From Gloeophyllum trabeum ATCC 11539 (Eukaryota; Basidiomycota; Agaricomycetes; Gloeophyllales; Gloeophyllaceae), in the NCBI RefSeq assembly GCF_000344685.1, contig NW_006920424.1, positions 142,410 to 179,948 of the forward strand: a DNA stretch of 37,539 nucleotides, read 5' to 3'. A model generated the notes under the pieces. That model was not told where the DNA came from and ran no database searches. It worked only from the letters and a program-made list of their open reading frames with translations. The stretch's first letter is position 1; each line of letters opens with the position of its first letter. Of this stretch, positions 18,891-29,985 are shown piece after piece. A program made the position numbers and the translations under genes.

Positions 18891-21183
18891 ATGAACTCCC
18901 ATCTCTTCTTCGAGCAAGGTGCTTCTTCTGACAACGCCAACTTCCAGTACCCGTACGTCTGGTTACATCCACACTCTTTTGCATCGAGGCACTGATACTG
19001 TCATAATATGTAGGCGCACAGCGGCACAGTAAGTCGTCACATACCGTCGTGCTAACGGAAAGAGCCTCATTCTAGCCTTGCTAGGTACTATATTCCGGAT
19101 GATACCAAGGCTTTTGGTGTTTCTGAAACGTCTTTTACTTGCAACGAATTGACCGGCAGGTATGTCACCCTGAGACTACCCTCAAAGCCGTGTAGTATGC
19201 TGATATAGGTGTGCGTTATTCTTGCAGTGCTGCAAACAGCGCGTCATATCTCGCATCTGGTCAGGTACCAGGACAAATGCTGCCCTTTAACGAGTTCGTT
19301 CTTACAGCGTTCGATGTATTTCCCGGATTTCCTAACTCGCGAGCAGGGCGTCATCCTCTTCCTCCGGCGACGCCTCAGCCTTCTCCTTTTCTTCCACCTA
19401 CGGGTATATGACCTCTCCATTTCTTGCCGTGTATTCCTGACATGTCTCCAGTATTTCTGGGCTCGGCGCACTAGTGAGGGACGACAACTATCTGCTTGGT
19501 CTACCTTCCTCTGTCAACTACCAGAGCGCAATGCTCGGCACGGGGTCGGGTGACACTTCAGACGAAGCTCTCATGAATATCTCGTCTATCCAAGAGGCGT
19601 TGGCCGACTTCTGGACTGAGTTTGGAGCCCCTCAGTCTACCCCGTAAGCCTGCAGTCTTCATCCACTTGGAGCCCAACTCTGAACCCGCGTAGCGATGAT
19701 GCCCTGGGGATATCGCGGCCATATGAAGGCACTTCCGGGCTCATGGGCACTCCTGCTGTTCCGTCTCCTGGGCAGCTCATTCTGTCGGCGCTTCCATTGC
19801 CGTGAGTCTTCCTCAAACCTGTTTCGCCAAACGTTTTCCGACTCATCCTCCCATAGTGAGGGTGCTGAACGGGCACCAAACGCGGGCGCACAGATATACC
19901 AGTCTCCTCCGACTCGGTTCGACTTTGCGGCCGTCTCGCGTACCCAGCAAAGGCGAATTCGGCGAGGAGATCTGCGCTCGGCGCCTTACCCATCGACACA
20001 ATCCCTCGACTTCCATTCTCTTGGGGATACTTCGTCTTCCACTGGCAGTTTCCCGCTGGACGGTTCTGTAAGCGAATTGCCTCTCTCGTATGCCGCTATT
20101 AACTAATTGGTGACGGTTTCCTTCAGGCTATTGTCATGCCTCCTCCGCCACCCATCGCACAGCCCTCCCACAGGCAATCCGCTGGCCCCTTGGCGCGTAC
20201 GCCCTCCCTTACGAACTCGGTCTCTACCCATAGTTCTCCGGAGTCATTCTATGACGACCTCATGTCGAGCAGCCCGTGAGTTACCTCCGCGTAGACAAGC
20301 CACCGCAACTAACATCTGATTCAGTATATTTCTGTCGAGACCACCGTCGGTCGCTACGGGCCATGGGGGATTCCCGCCACTTCCGGAGGGTACGACCCAG
20401 CAGTCCTATCGCGATCACGTAAGACGGCCTTCTCCGTCATGGAGCTCTGCTCATCTCCATTGCCTTAGGTTCAGGACTTTGCGGGACCTTCTTCTCTACC
20501 AGTTGCGCAGGACTTTATGCATCCCACCAAAGTTCCTGTGGTACTCGGCTGGAATCCTGAGGAAGAATATGTTGGACCCTCTTCGTCAACGTACGTTCAC
20601 ATGTTGTAATGTTCTCAGCTTCTCAGTCTCAGCTCATCCCACCCCCTTCAGTGGTGATATGGCCCATAGCTCTCGCTCGACGCCCGTCGATGGGCAAGGA
20701 CGTGCTAACACATACTATCCCTCTCCTGCAGTCGGGCGTACGCCTTTGACCAGCCCTGTCGACCCTAGCCCTGACTGCTACGCCATCGCTGCAACCCTCC
20801 TGACTACTCCGGCCCCACGGTGCCAATGGTACGGATGTGGAGAGATGCTACCCGACGACATCGACGGTGCCATTGCCCACATAATGGATTGCCACGTCGA
20901 GGGCAAGGACCATGTGCGCTGCCAATACGGCAAGTGCCGCAAACTGCTCAAACGTTCGGGCGTAAGGCGTCACCTTGCATCGAAGGGGCATTTGGACAAG
21001 AAGCTGGCATGTCCGCGCTGCGGGTTGGTACTTTGCGGACGGCTAGACGCTCTCAGGCGACACCTCGGGACCGCGTGCCTGAAATGTTCGCGGTGTAGTC
21101 AAACCTTCCCCTCAAAGCAGGACTTCGATGGGCACGTCTGTTCGAGGCACTCTAAGACCGGCGGAGGGCTTTCGAGGCATTGA
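18891..21183 (+). CDS. C2H2-type zinc-finger protein (orphan, basidiomycete-type)
   Basis: A probable DNA-binding regulator. Eleven exons: 18891-18952, 19014-19028, 19085-19159, 19228-19403, 19475-19643, 19694-19801, 19857-20067, 20127-20275, 20325-20418, 20469-20590 and 20652-21183, giving 570 residues with all phases consistent. Residues 1 to about 445 are Ser- and Pro-rich and without a domain. Residues about 451-565 hold four fingers: two of the rare C-x4-C type (CQWYGC and CQYGKC), then CPRC...HLGTAC (C2HC), then CSRC...HVCSRH. The fingers sit in one uninterrupted last exon. Exon 2 is only 15 nt and exon 4 uses the second of two possible acceptors, so the N-terminal half could differ in detail. 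The protein resembles the product of the gene at 34766-36932 in layout. No target can be inferred. Confidence 0.8.
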
Positions 21184-21856
21184 CGTTGGAGTGCGTCGCT
21201 TGGTGCTCATTCTCCTTGGGACCATAATTCTACTCTAGTATTGGTAGCATAATTATACTCTTAGATGTGACTGCACAAAAAATACTGTTAAGGGTTAGGG
21301 TTTAGTGGGATGACAGGATCCATATCGAGTTCGTGTATAAACATATTCGAGGACCATGAGCCCGGGAGTCCGCGACGGCCTGCGAATGGCCTGAACTTCG
21401 CTCTCCCGCAGATCTCCCTTCACCGGAAGTCTAACTTCTAGCCCCTCCGGCATGATATGTTGCGAGGAAGCTAAGTTCTGATATCGGAAATGCTATTAAT
21501 CTTTTGAAGGAGTAATCACGGATCGTCAATGCGATGATCCAAGGCCTTCCTTCCGTTCTCCACAGTCGCTGTGATGCCTGACCTGAGGATATTCCACAAT
21601 TCTAGCGCGGTAGTTACTAGACCGATATCTGCAGAATAATTGTAAAGACGGCTTTGCGTAATAGTGCCAAGAAGTACAGTACAATACCCGATTTTAAATA
21701 CAAAGTCCCCGGGAGCTAGCGCGCACGACCTCTAAGCATGCGAAGACAGATACAAGGGATAGATATGATAGTATGGCATGGAAAGACTGCCCTGTCCAAA
21801 GGATGGAAAGGCAGAAGAACAACGAAGATTACAGAGCTCCGGGAGAGACAGGCAGG
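21184..21856. other. Convergent intergenic region
   Basis: The shared 3' flank of the first C2H2 gene and the P450 gene. It holds a short telomere-like stretch at 21287-21304 (GTTAAGGGTTAGGGTTTA). No gene is visible. Confidence 0.5.
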
Positions 21857-23866
21857 CTAAGTTTGCCGCTTCCTATAGAGGATTTTCGCCGTTTGATGCG
21901 GGAGAACTGCGGCCTCAAACCATACCCGCTCTGGAAGGGCTCCAGGCTGCTCGAGCTCGATATCATAATTCAACAACAAGTGACCGATCATCAGCTTCAA
22001 CTGATTTGCGGCGAAGAAGCGTCCAGGGCAAGCTAGATAGGGTTGAGTCATGACAATACATTCGGAGCCAATTCGCTGACTTACCATGACTGCCATGTCC
22101 GAACGGCAGGTACTCGAGACTGGTCTTCACAACCAAGTGCTGATTAGCCTCCCCGTCACGTTCCATCAGCCTATAGAATCGATAAGGGTCGAACTTTTCA
22201 GGTTCAGGATACACGGAGGGGTCCATGTGCACGGGTGTCGCACAGGCGGCCACGCTAGTGCCTTTAGGAATGAAGGTGCCATCGGAGAACGTATAATCCT
22301 TGAGGGCTATCCGATTCAGCGACCAAGCTTGAGCTCCGTTGAACCTCAGGACTTCCTTCAAAAAACTGTCGAGCAGATAGAGTTTACCCATGGCCGACTT
22401 TGTCCAGCCATCCTCGGCGACCGCTTTCTCGACCTCGGCACGAATTGGGGGGATAAAATCTTGATTGGCGGCGAGGTAGAAAAGAGAGTGGGTGAAGGTC
22501 TAGAAAGCGGTCATCATCCAGCTAAATATACCAATTTGTATAATGCTCACGTGCGAGATAGTATGAATAGCAGCGACATTGACCCCCAAAAGCCTGCGAG
22601 TGATCGTGTCCAAGGTCTCGTCCTTCGGAACCGTGGCGATCAGCCAAGACAGCATGTCATTCTTTTAAAATATCGTCATCTTTGTCAGTACATGTTCGGA
22701 AGACAGCGAGAATGTCACTATTCACGTACCGGGAGAGCCGACCAGTCGCCGTCGGATTCCTCAAGCTGCTTCACGCGCCGATCAAGGACTGGTTTCAACA
22801 GACGCATACCCAGACGAATTTGTGAGGGGATGTTGGTCGCGATACGGCCGACAAGGCTAGATACAGCGTGAAGAAGTTCATTGAAATTGCCTTACGTGAG
22901 ACAATGCCACTCACGGCTCCATGAAACGAGGGATCAGACAGAAGAGCATGCGGCACTGGAACATGTCGACAATAAACCGCAGATTCAGGTTGATGTATTC
23001 CGGATCACGACCTGATATGCTCGTGTGAGATGAAGTAAGAGGGATATCGGGACATGCACGTACAAAGTGGGTACCCAACCACAATGCGATTGTTGACTAT
23101 GGTGGAGATCTGACGACCAACAGCAAGGGCCGGTACAGCCTTCCACTCTGCCGATAATAAGATATACGAACTTGTAGTGAAATGTATTGTACATTACCTT
23201 TGCTGTCATCCAGGGGCATGTGCTGCTCGAATGCTTGAATACATTCATCGTACATGTCAGGAGTAAGGGCCGCAATCGTCTTCGTCATCTTCGTCTTCAT
23301 AAGGGTAACATGTAACGGGTTGAGATAGACCTTCTTTCCAAAGACAAAGTCGAGGTGAAGCATCTTTGGGGACCATCAGGAGATGCGTCGTCACAGACTG
23401 AACCATATACTGACATCAACCAGAGCTTGGTCAAGGGAGAACGTATCTTCTGGAGCGCTTCGAAGCTCGTCCGAGAGCTTCTTACCACTGACGACCACCA
23501 TCCAGCGATCAAGGATAGGAACTTTGAAATAGCCTCCGTAATACTACGGTCTTTCGTTAGCGTGGTTCAGTGTCGTCAGCTCAGAAACGTACGCGCTCAT
23601 AGCCTTCTTGGATCATCTGTCGGCCACGAAACATGAACTGGAATGCGCCAATGTAAGATGAGAGAGGGCCAGAAGGGCCAATGGTCGGGATGCTATCGAG
23701 CTATTGAACTATGAGCATTCGCAGATTGTACTCGCAATGGTGTGCGTACCGGACGGGGTTTCCATAGTGCCCAGATGAGTGCTGCACCGGCAGCAACGAG
23801 AGGAAAGAGGACAACGGGAGAGATAGGCTCGGAAAAGATAGACCGAAGGGCGTACAATGTAGACAT
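21857..23866 (-). CDS. Cytochrome P450 monooxygenase
   Basis: A microsomal class-II P450 of 509 residues, full length. Exons in transcript order: 23866-23750, 23700-23593, 23543-23415, 23363-23198, 23147-23064, 23011-22915, 22856-22730, 22661-22551, 22499-22085 and 22032-21857, all in phase. The N-terminus has a hydrophobic membrane anchor (about residues 18-35) followed by a Pro-rich hinge (KPRPLDSIP). The I-helix region reads AAIHTISH. The ExxR motif is E362-R365 (KEVLR). A FDPYRF motif follows. The heme-binding loop is FGHGSHACPGRFF, with the cysteine ligand at about C453; an intron splits it right after the second His. The general look is of fungal P450s annotated as ent-kaurene-oxidase-like, but the substrate is unknown. 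The two neighbouring C2H2 genes might be regulators; this is speculation. Confidence 0.92.
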
Positions 23867-26800
23867 TGCTGCAGAGAGGGACTGGGAGGCTGAGGATTGG
23901 GTTACCGAGGCCTCATCACGCCCGTTTAATACCCGGAGGCGAAGATGCGCGGAGCACAGCAGGGCCGTCTGGACATCTTATTTTGGATCCCTGACCAACC
24001 GGGCAGCTGTCCTGTTTTCATCGCACAATCAAAGCGGTGGAGGGATGTCGGAGCCACCCATAACAGATAGGGACAGCCGCTCTAAGGCCCGGACGTGTGC
24101 AGGGCGTTACGGATGCGTCATCCGCATTTCATTTACTGGATGCTTCGCGAGGACATGAGAATCCTGATATTGCTGTTTATCCTATTCGGATGGGCATCCG
24201 AGAAAGCGTAAGACAGACCCATAACAGCTCGCATGTTCGCGCAGTCTAGGAACACCCGTCTCGGTGACAAAAGCTCTGCGAACTGCAGTCAATCTCTGTG
24301 CCTTGTGTCTATACATGGGGAAGCCTGCCTACCAGATTGCATCCCTATCTTGTTCCTGCTACTGTTGACATGTCAATACCGCTTCTCGTCATCAACACGT
24401 ATTCATGCAAGTGCTGCGCGAGCGCTCATCTATGACCGTGAGCGCCCCACCCTCTGATGCCGCCTGTGGATAATGAATAATCAGGTGTCGTCCACATTTC
24501 GTCGGAGAGGCATGGACGTTATTTAATGGAAAAGGCATGGACGATATCTAAAGGAAACAAATACCAGACAGTCCGAGCCAAAGTGTCGACCGTGTGGCGT
24601 AGTAGAGTTCGCGGCAGAATCACGGCAGAGTCCGGGAGGAGGGGTGACGAGTTGCAAAAAGTTTTTCGTGGGATAGAGTACGTACATGCCATGCGATTGT
24701 CTGGCTGCAGTCTCTGTCAGTCGATCCGTCGCGCACAGATGTGGCGGTTGTTCAGAATGTCGCAGAGATCCCTGAGCTAGTGAACCGAACAAGTAATGGA
24801 GTTGTCAACCGTCGAGCCGTGACGCGTGAGATCCAGATCGTCAGTCATGTAAACTTTTAGACTTCAGGCCTGAGGCCCTGCCGTCCGTTAAGCTCGCCAA
24901 AGGCACTGTGTGGCTACTCAAACAAGCGAGAGTGTTGCGCAGTATAAGAATTGCTGAGATGCGAACAATCTGTATTTATTGGCTGGGGAATTTATCAGAG
25001 ACTCTGATTCGGCGCCTGACATCGTAATTTGAATCAGGATAGGACAGTGGCGAACGAAACGAAACGTGACACCCTGGGAAAAGGTCTTGGCACCCAGCAT
25101 GCAAGATTCACGAGTGGAACAAAGGAAATGACAACCGTCCTCCGAGAGCACGGCACGGAAAGCACAAGCGGGACATAGTTAGAGAGGGATATTCGCCTCC
25201 GGCGCAGGGCAAGTGAGATAACAAGGATCAAACAAGTCCGATACCCACAGTTCGAAGTGGGAAGGCTGATAGCTCTAACAGTAGTACAGGTGCTGCACAC
25301 ATAGCGGGGCGTAATGAATGCGATGAATGCGATGGAAGTTGAGGGCACTCCTGGCCGAGACAAGCGGACAAGGGGATCCCGGCGTCACTGTGGCGGGTAA
25401 AGACAGACGACAGAATTTTTGAAGCCGATGGGGAGAAGCAACTAGGTTGTGGAGCCAGGCTCGGGCAGCACAGTAGGCAGAAAGCTACCGGTTTGCGAAA
25501 TGCTACGGAAACGGGGAAAGTGATAGACGCACATAAGCGAACAGGCTCGATCAGCTCTGGTGTGACAGGGGCTGGTAAATCCGTCTGAGGTTCGTTGACG
25601 CAGTAGAGTGCTGACCGCCATTCTCGAGTTATGATACCGAGGCGATTGCTGAAAATTAAACCTTCACGGTAGTCCAGATCGGTCGAGAACGAGGACACCA
25701 TGCAGTCCGGCTGTCTACGATCGTCGGCGCCAGCAGATCCGCCCAAAGAAGTAGCACGAAATACCAAGGTCGGCAGCGACTGTCCAAGGTACTATATCAT
25801 GGTAAGATTCTTAGGCACGCAATCAATACGTCCGTCGGGATGATAGCTTGATGGACTTCTCTAGTCTCCGAGTGCAGCCGTCTGGGAGGTAATATCAAAC
25901 CGACATGCTGTGAGACCCTGTACGCCCCGAAGCCGTTCTATCACCAATTGTGGCGACAGAACTGAAGCTCCAGGCACCGGAGAGTAGCAGACTGTGATAC
26001 GGCGCCGATTGAAGTAATTGTTGCTGCAAGATACGCTTGGGCCGGACGGAACAAATCGATCCGAGGTTGGGGTGATCAATTATGAACAGGTGAATATTGC
26101 TGGGCATTTACGGTCTTGCGCGATGGCGTAAAACCAAGGTCGCCAAATGCGCAGTGTCAGCGCTACATATCGCAGAGGACATAGTCGCACCTTTGAGAAC
26201 CAACTCGCACGGGAAATACTACGGAGCGACTTGCATGATAGTATCGCGGTCTTCCGTACCTGCCGGTATTCTTACCTTGCAAGTCAAGTCTAAGTATACC
26301 TGACAGTTTCTCTTAATCGCACAAGGTAGCAGTAAAAAGGAAATGCATCTACCTTCCCCGGAGCCGCTCTGAACGCGATACGTGCCGCTATAGCTTCGTG
26401 AGCGTCAAACATGCCGAATTCAGCGGCAGACCCTCTTGTCCGAGAGATCTTGACAGTTCAGAGCATATCCGAGCGCATCATTGACCCAGCGTACCTGCCG
26501 TATGTCGCCGTCACAGAAAAGCAAGTCGAACTTCCATGAAGGTGTGATCGCGGTGGACGATGGACACGGGATTCGGCCAAGAACGCTCATGTCTCTTATC
26601 AGAGCGCCCCATGAAGATTCGCCAGAATTGTCAATAATCAGGTTAGGCTGCTGCCATTCACGAGCATGAGCTACAAAGTACGAGACACGCGTACTGCAGC
26701 CTTGCTGCAGCCGTAAGTGAACGTCTGGACGGGCAAGCCCTGGCGAAATCGCCCCGGGGGAGGGGGGGGATCGGGTCTTCCCGGTGCTAGCGGAAACCGA

Positions 26801-26955
26801 ATCCGATTGGTCGTTGTTGAGGCCCTCAAGCTGTTACGTCTCACTCCCTGGGCCCTCAGGTCCATGCCTTCCAATGCTATAGCTGAGCGCTCACATCAGG
26901 AAAATGTCATCAACCTACTTAGACCTCATAAGGTCACATAGCAGGTATAGCATTT
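23867..26955. other. Long region without a recognisable gene
   Basis: About 3.1 kb with no open frame that matches a known family and no chain of frames joined by good splice sites. The longest frame (minus, 25228-25767, 179 codons) has a cysteine- and serine-heavy composition typical of chance reading. A G-rich run lies at about 26752-26769. The region directly abuts the transposon and may be heterochromatin or decayed element sequence. The first few hundred bases must hold the P450 promoter. Confidence 0.4.
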
Positions 26956-27050
26956 TAGGCTAACCCCAACTTTTTAGGTTACCATAGACAGGTGCAGTAA
27001 TATGTCCCCATGATAGGTCACATAGTTGAACAGGCACTTATATAGGAGCA
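26956..27050 (+). repeat. Left terminal inverted-repeat-like end
   Basis: Begins TAGGCTAACCCCAACTTTTT. It shares ordered blocks with the reverse complement of 33121-33217. The match is imperfect, with small gaps, as in an aged element. Confidence 0.4.
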
Positions 27051-27244
27051 TAGATCTGTAGGTCTGTAGGTTAGATAGGGCACATAGACCTATATAACTA
27101 TATATTAGGCAAACAGAAGAATGCAACAACACCTACAGTACTACTGCTGTTGTAGATCCACAACATCACACAAATCACAATTATGACATCAAATAACAAC
27201 TTGATTAACATCAAGGACAGCACAACTGAAATCAGTATCTAATG

Positions 27245-29745
27245 TCACTGACCACCCTCTACCACACCATCATTCTCAACCCCACCCTCTTCAACTTCCA
27301 TATCAGCACCACATTCGTCACCCACACCATCATCCTCGACATCACCTCCACGGCGAGACATCCAATCTTGAATTGCCTTCATAACATCATCATCTACCAA
27401 TGACGGACCATGCACATCCGAGGCATGCATTGGTGCGCGAGCTTTGGCCCTGGTTTGAGATAAACAGCATAAGTCAAGGTAATCAACTCAAAAATAACAT
27501 GCATACTCACCACGCATGCTGCAAGAGCTCAGCCCGAAGTGTTGGCAGTATCTTGGCTTGCCTCGTCTTCTGCTGGAAGTTCTCGAGTTCCTCAAGGTTC
27601 TTCTCATACTTCTCCTTGTATGTCCCCTCGGTGAACCGAATCTCTTGATGTTCACCGGTGCGCCACTCATCAAGGACATTCTCGATCTAAACCCAATTAG
27701 CACCTCCTAGTCAGTAGTAACAAGAGCCTGGGATTACTTACCGCAGTCATGACGAGAGCAAGAGTTGGCAGGGGGATCCGACGTCCAAAATACTCACCAT
27801 ACTTTACCCCTTCGTCCTTCGGGTTCTGGAACCAAACAGCATTGATTATACTTTGAAGGACCGGGTGCTCATAGATCTGGAGACGTTCCTTAGGGTACTG
27901 AAACAAAAAGCATCAGTCAAAACATAGACAGATGGAACACACATTCCTACCCTGTAAACGAATCCAACTCGAGTCAGAAGACTCGCAACCCAGTCTCGAT
28001 TCTTGATCATATCCTTCTGGTCAGCGGGAGCCTGTAGCTCATATGCTGACTCAACGAGCGGGCGGGTCTTGGTCTTGATTTCGCCTCGGAGTTGCGAGCC
28101 ACGGGCAGTGATCTGTTGGATGTTCAAGTGAGTGAGAACATTAGATGAGATATTGAAACATACCATGCCAATGATCTCTTCTTCGACGGGAATATCCACT
28201 CCCTTATTCTGGCATGCCTTCACCCATGCAGCCTTCGCCCACTGTTCCTGAGTTGTGTCAGCCGGGTAGGGATCTTCAGTCGAAAGGCGGGTCCGGTAGT
28301 GCCCAATCGCATCCTTGAGAACAGAACGAACAAGAGATTTGAAGTCTTGCATGCGTAACCGCCCACGCGTGCCGCTCCCTTGAACGCGGCGCCGCTTTGT
28401 GACGTGACTTGCATCACGGGTGGTCAGAGGGGACCGAGAACGCCGACGTCTTGAAGTGGGCGAGTTCGGGCGTTGATGGGGTGATTTAGATGAATGTCTT
28501 CGACCTTGTCCAGCGGATGCAGCGACAGGTGAGCGAGAGCGAGAACGGCGGCGAATAGCAACAGGCGAATAGAATAGCAGATGGCGACGAGAAGCATCAG
28601 GCGAGTGAGAACGAGAATGGCGACGAGCAGCAGTTGGCGAGCGGGAGACAGAGCGATGACAAGTAGCAAGAGGTGAGCGACAGACAGAGCGGTGAACAGC
28701 AGCCGGCGAACGTGAGACGGAGCGGCGACGAATAGCAGCTGGCGAACGTGGTACCGAACGGCGATGACTCGGGGTACCAGGGGGCGAGTGAATGACTGAG
28801 CTGTGGCGAACCGAGGCGGGAGTACGAGACGCAAGTTCCGAGTCATCGTCATCCGTTGGACCTTGTACGTCCTCGTCGCAAGGCGATGAGGCAGGACCGT
28901 CATCCGGTTCGAAGTTGTGTGCGGGCGGCACCTGCGAAGGCGGCACGACAGATGTACGTTTCTTCAGGGATTTACGTTTTGCCTGTGAAATTTGCGAGAC
29001 CAATTGTTGTAGTTGTACTGTGTATACATATGAAGTCATGAACTCACCTCCTCTCCGAGACCCTGCTCTGCACGGCGTACAAGTCGACGTTCTCCATGAC
29101 TACCACGAAATGAGACTGATTTGACCGAAGGGATTTTGGCACTCGGGTCAAAGCTGTGTTGCGACTGCGATTGTGAGCGCATTACGGCGTGCCTATGCCC
29201 TTGCGAAAGCGAACCGGCGACTTCGTTCTCGGAGTCCATCGTGACGGGCCTGCGACTATGGGAGAGCCTAGCAGCCTTGGCGCGTTGCTCAACCGGAGAA
29301 GTTGATTTGACCGAGAACTAAGGAAAAGCAAGTGCATGGTCAGTAACAATCAATCAATGTTTGATGACACGTACCGTGCCTGGGAGGCCTTGAATGTCAT
29401 CATCATCCTCGGACTCTGGGGCTACCGCTATTAAGCAGCATGCTTCGCAATTGAGTGGACAGAACTCACGTAGGTCTCCAAGGTCCCGAAAGTCGTTTGC
29501 TTCCTCTTGAGCCTGGCGCTGACGCAACAGTGACCGACGAGCGCGGTCTTGTGATTGTTTCGCCTTCTGTTTTTCGCTCGAGACTGCTTATAGTCAGTGT
29601 CAGGTCTGTCCGGCAATAGAGCGGACTTACCCATGTTCTGATACTTGTCCGTGGGCCGCCGTTCTCGAGTCCCAGGCCGACTTGCATTGAGCAGGTTGAC
29701 AGCCTGACCAAGATTCGGCCGTGATTTTGTAGCACGACCTGGCAT
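27245..29745 (-). CDS. DUF6532-domain protein with SR-like repeats (transposon companion)
   Basis: Function unknown. Exons in transcript order: 29745-29631, 29586-29470, 29427-29375, 29317-29048, 28982-28164, 28112-27951, 27897-27742, 27686-27511 and 27449-27245, giving 690 residues in consistent phase. The N-terminus has a short predicted coiled coil (KQKAKQSQDRARRSLLRQRQ). A central part (about residues 220-320) has ten or so degenerate units of the type RRRSxSRSPxA. Residues about 390-620 match the look of the DUF6532 domain common in mushroom-forming fungi, for example NRDWVASLLTRVGFVYR, YEHPVLQSIINAVWF and GEYFGRRIPLPTLALVMTA. The tail is acidic. The basic SR-like repeats suggest nuclear location. 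The gene lies inside the transposon, with its start 240 bp from that of the transposase, so it is probably part of the element. A first exon upstream of 29745 cannot be excluded. Confidence 0.8.
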
Positions 29746-29985
29746 TGAAGTCGTGGAATCAGCTGTCAAAGTTCAGAGAGGTCAACAGGAGAGAGCGAGA
29801 CAAAGCAGTAGACAAGTGTGAACGCGCGCAAAACGTACGAGGCTGTAACGCGGTGTCGGAGTTGGGTCACGAACATTCGAGAACACGGAGTCTTTGGCAT
29901 ACGTTCATCGCATTGTCGACACTGTTGCGTGCAGACCATCTGCATTACCGTTGCTGCTTCATTCTGTTCTGCTTGTGCCGGCACC
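29746..29985. promoter_or_regulatory. Divergent promoter between the two transposon genes
   Basis: 240 bp separate the start codons of the DUF6532 gene and the transposase. A shared promoter is inferred from position; I see no clear TATA box. Confidence 0.4.

Noticed and set aside
25228..25767. Open frame of 179 codons on the minus strand
   Set aside because: It has no family resemblance, a composition heavy in Cys, Ser and Pro, and no partner exons. It is probably chance in non-coding DNA.
28500..28800. Regularly spaced short repeats that could recall a CRISPR array
   Set aside because: The units are degenerate, stay in frame and encode an SR-rich protein segment. The genome is fungal.
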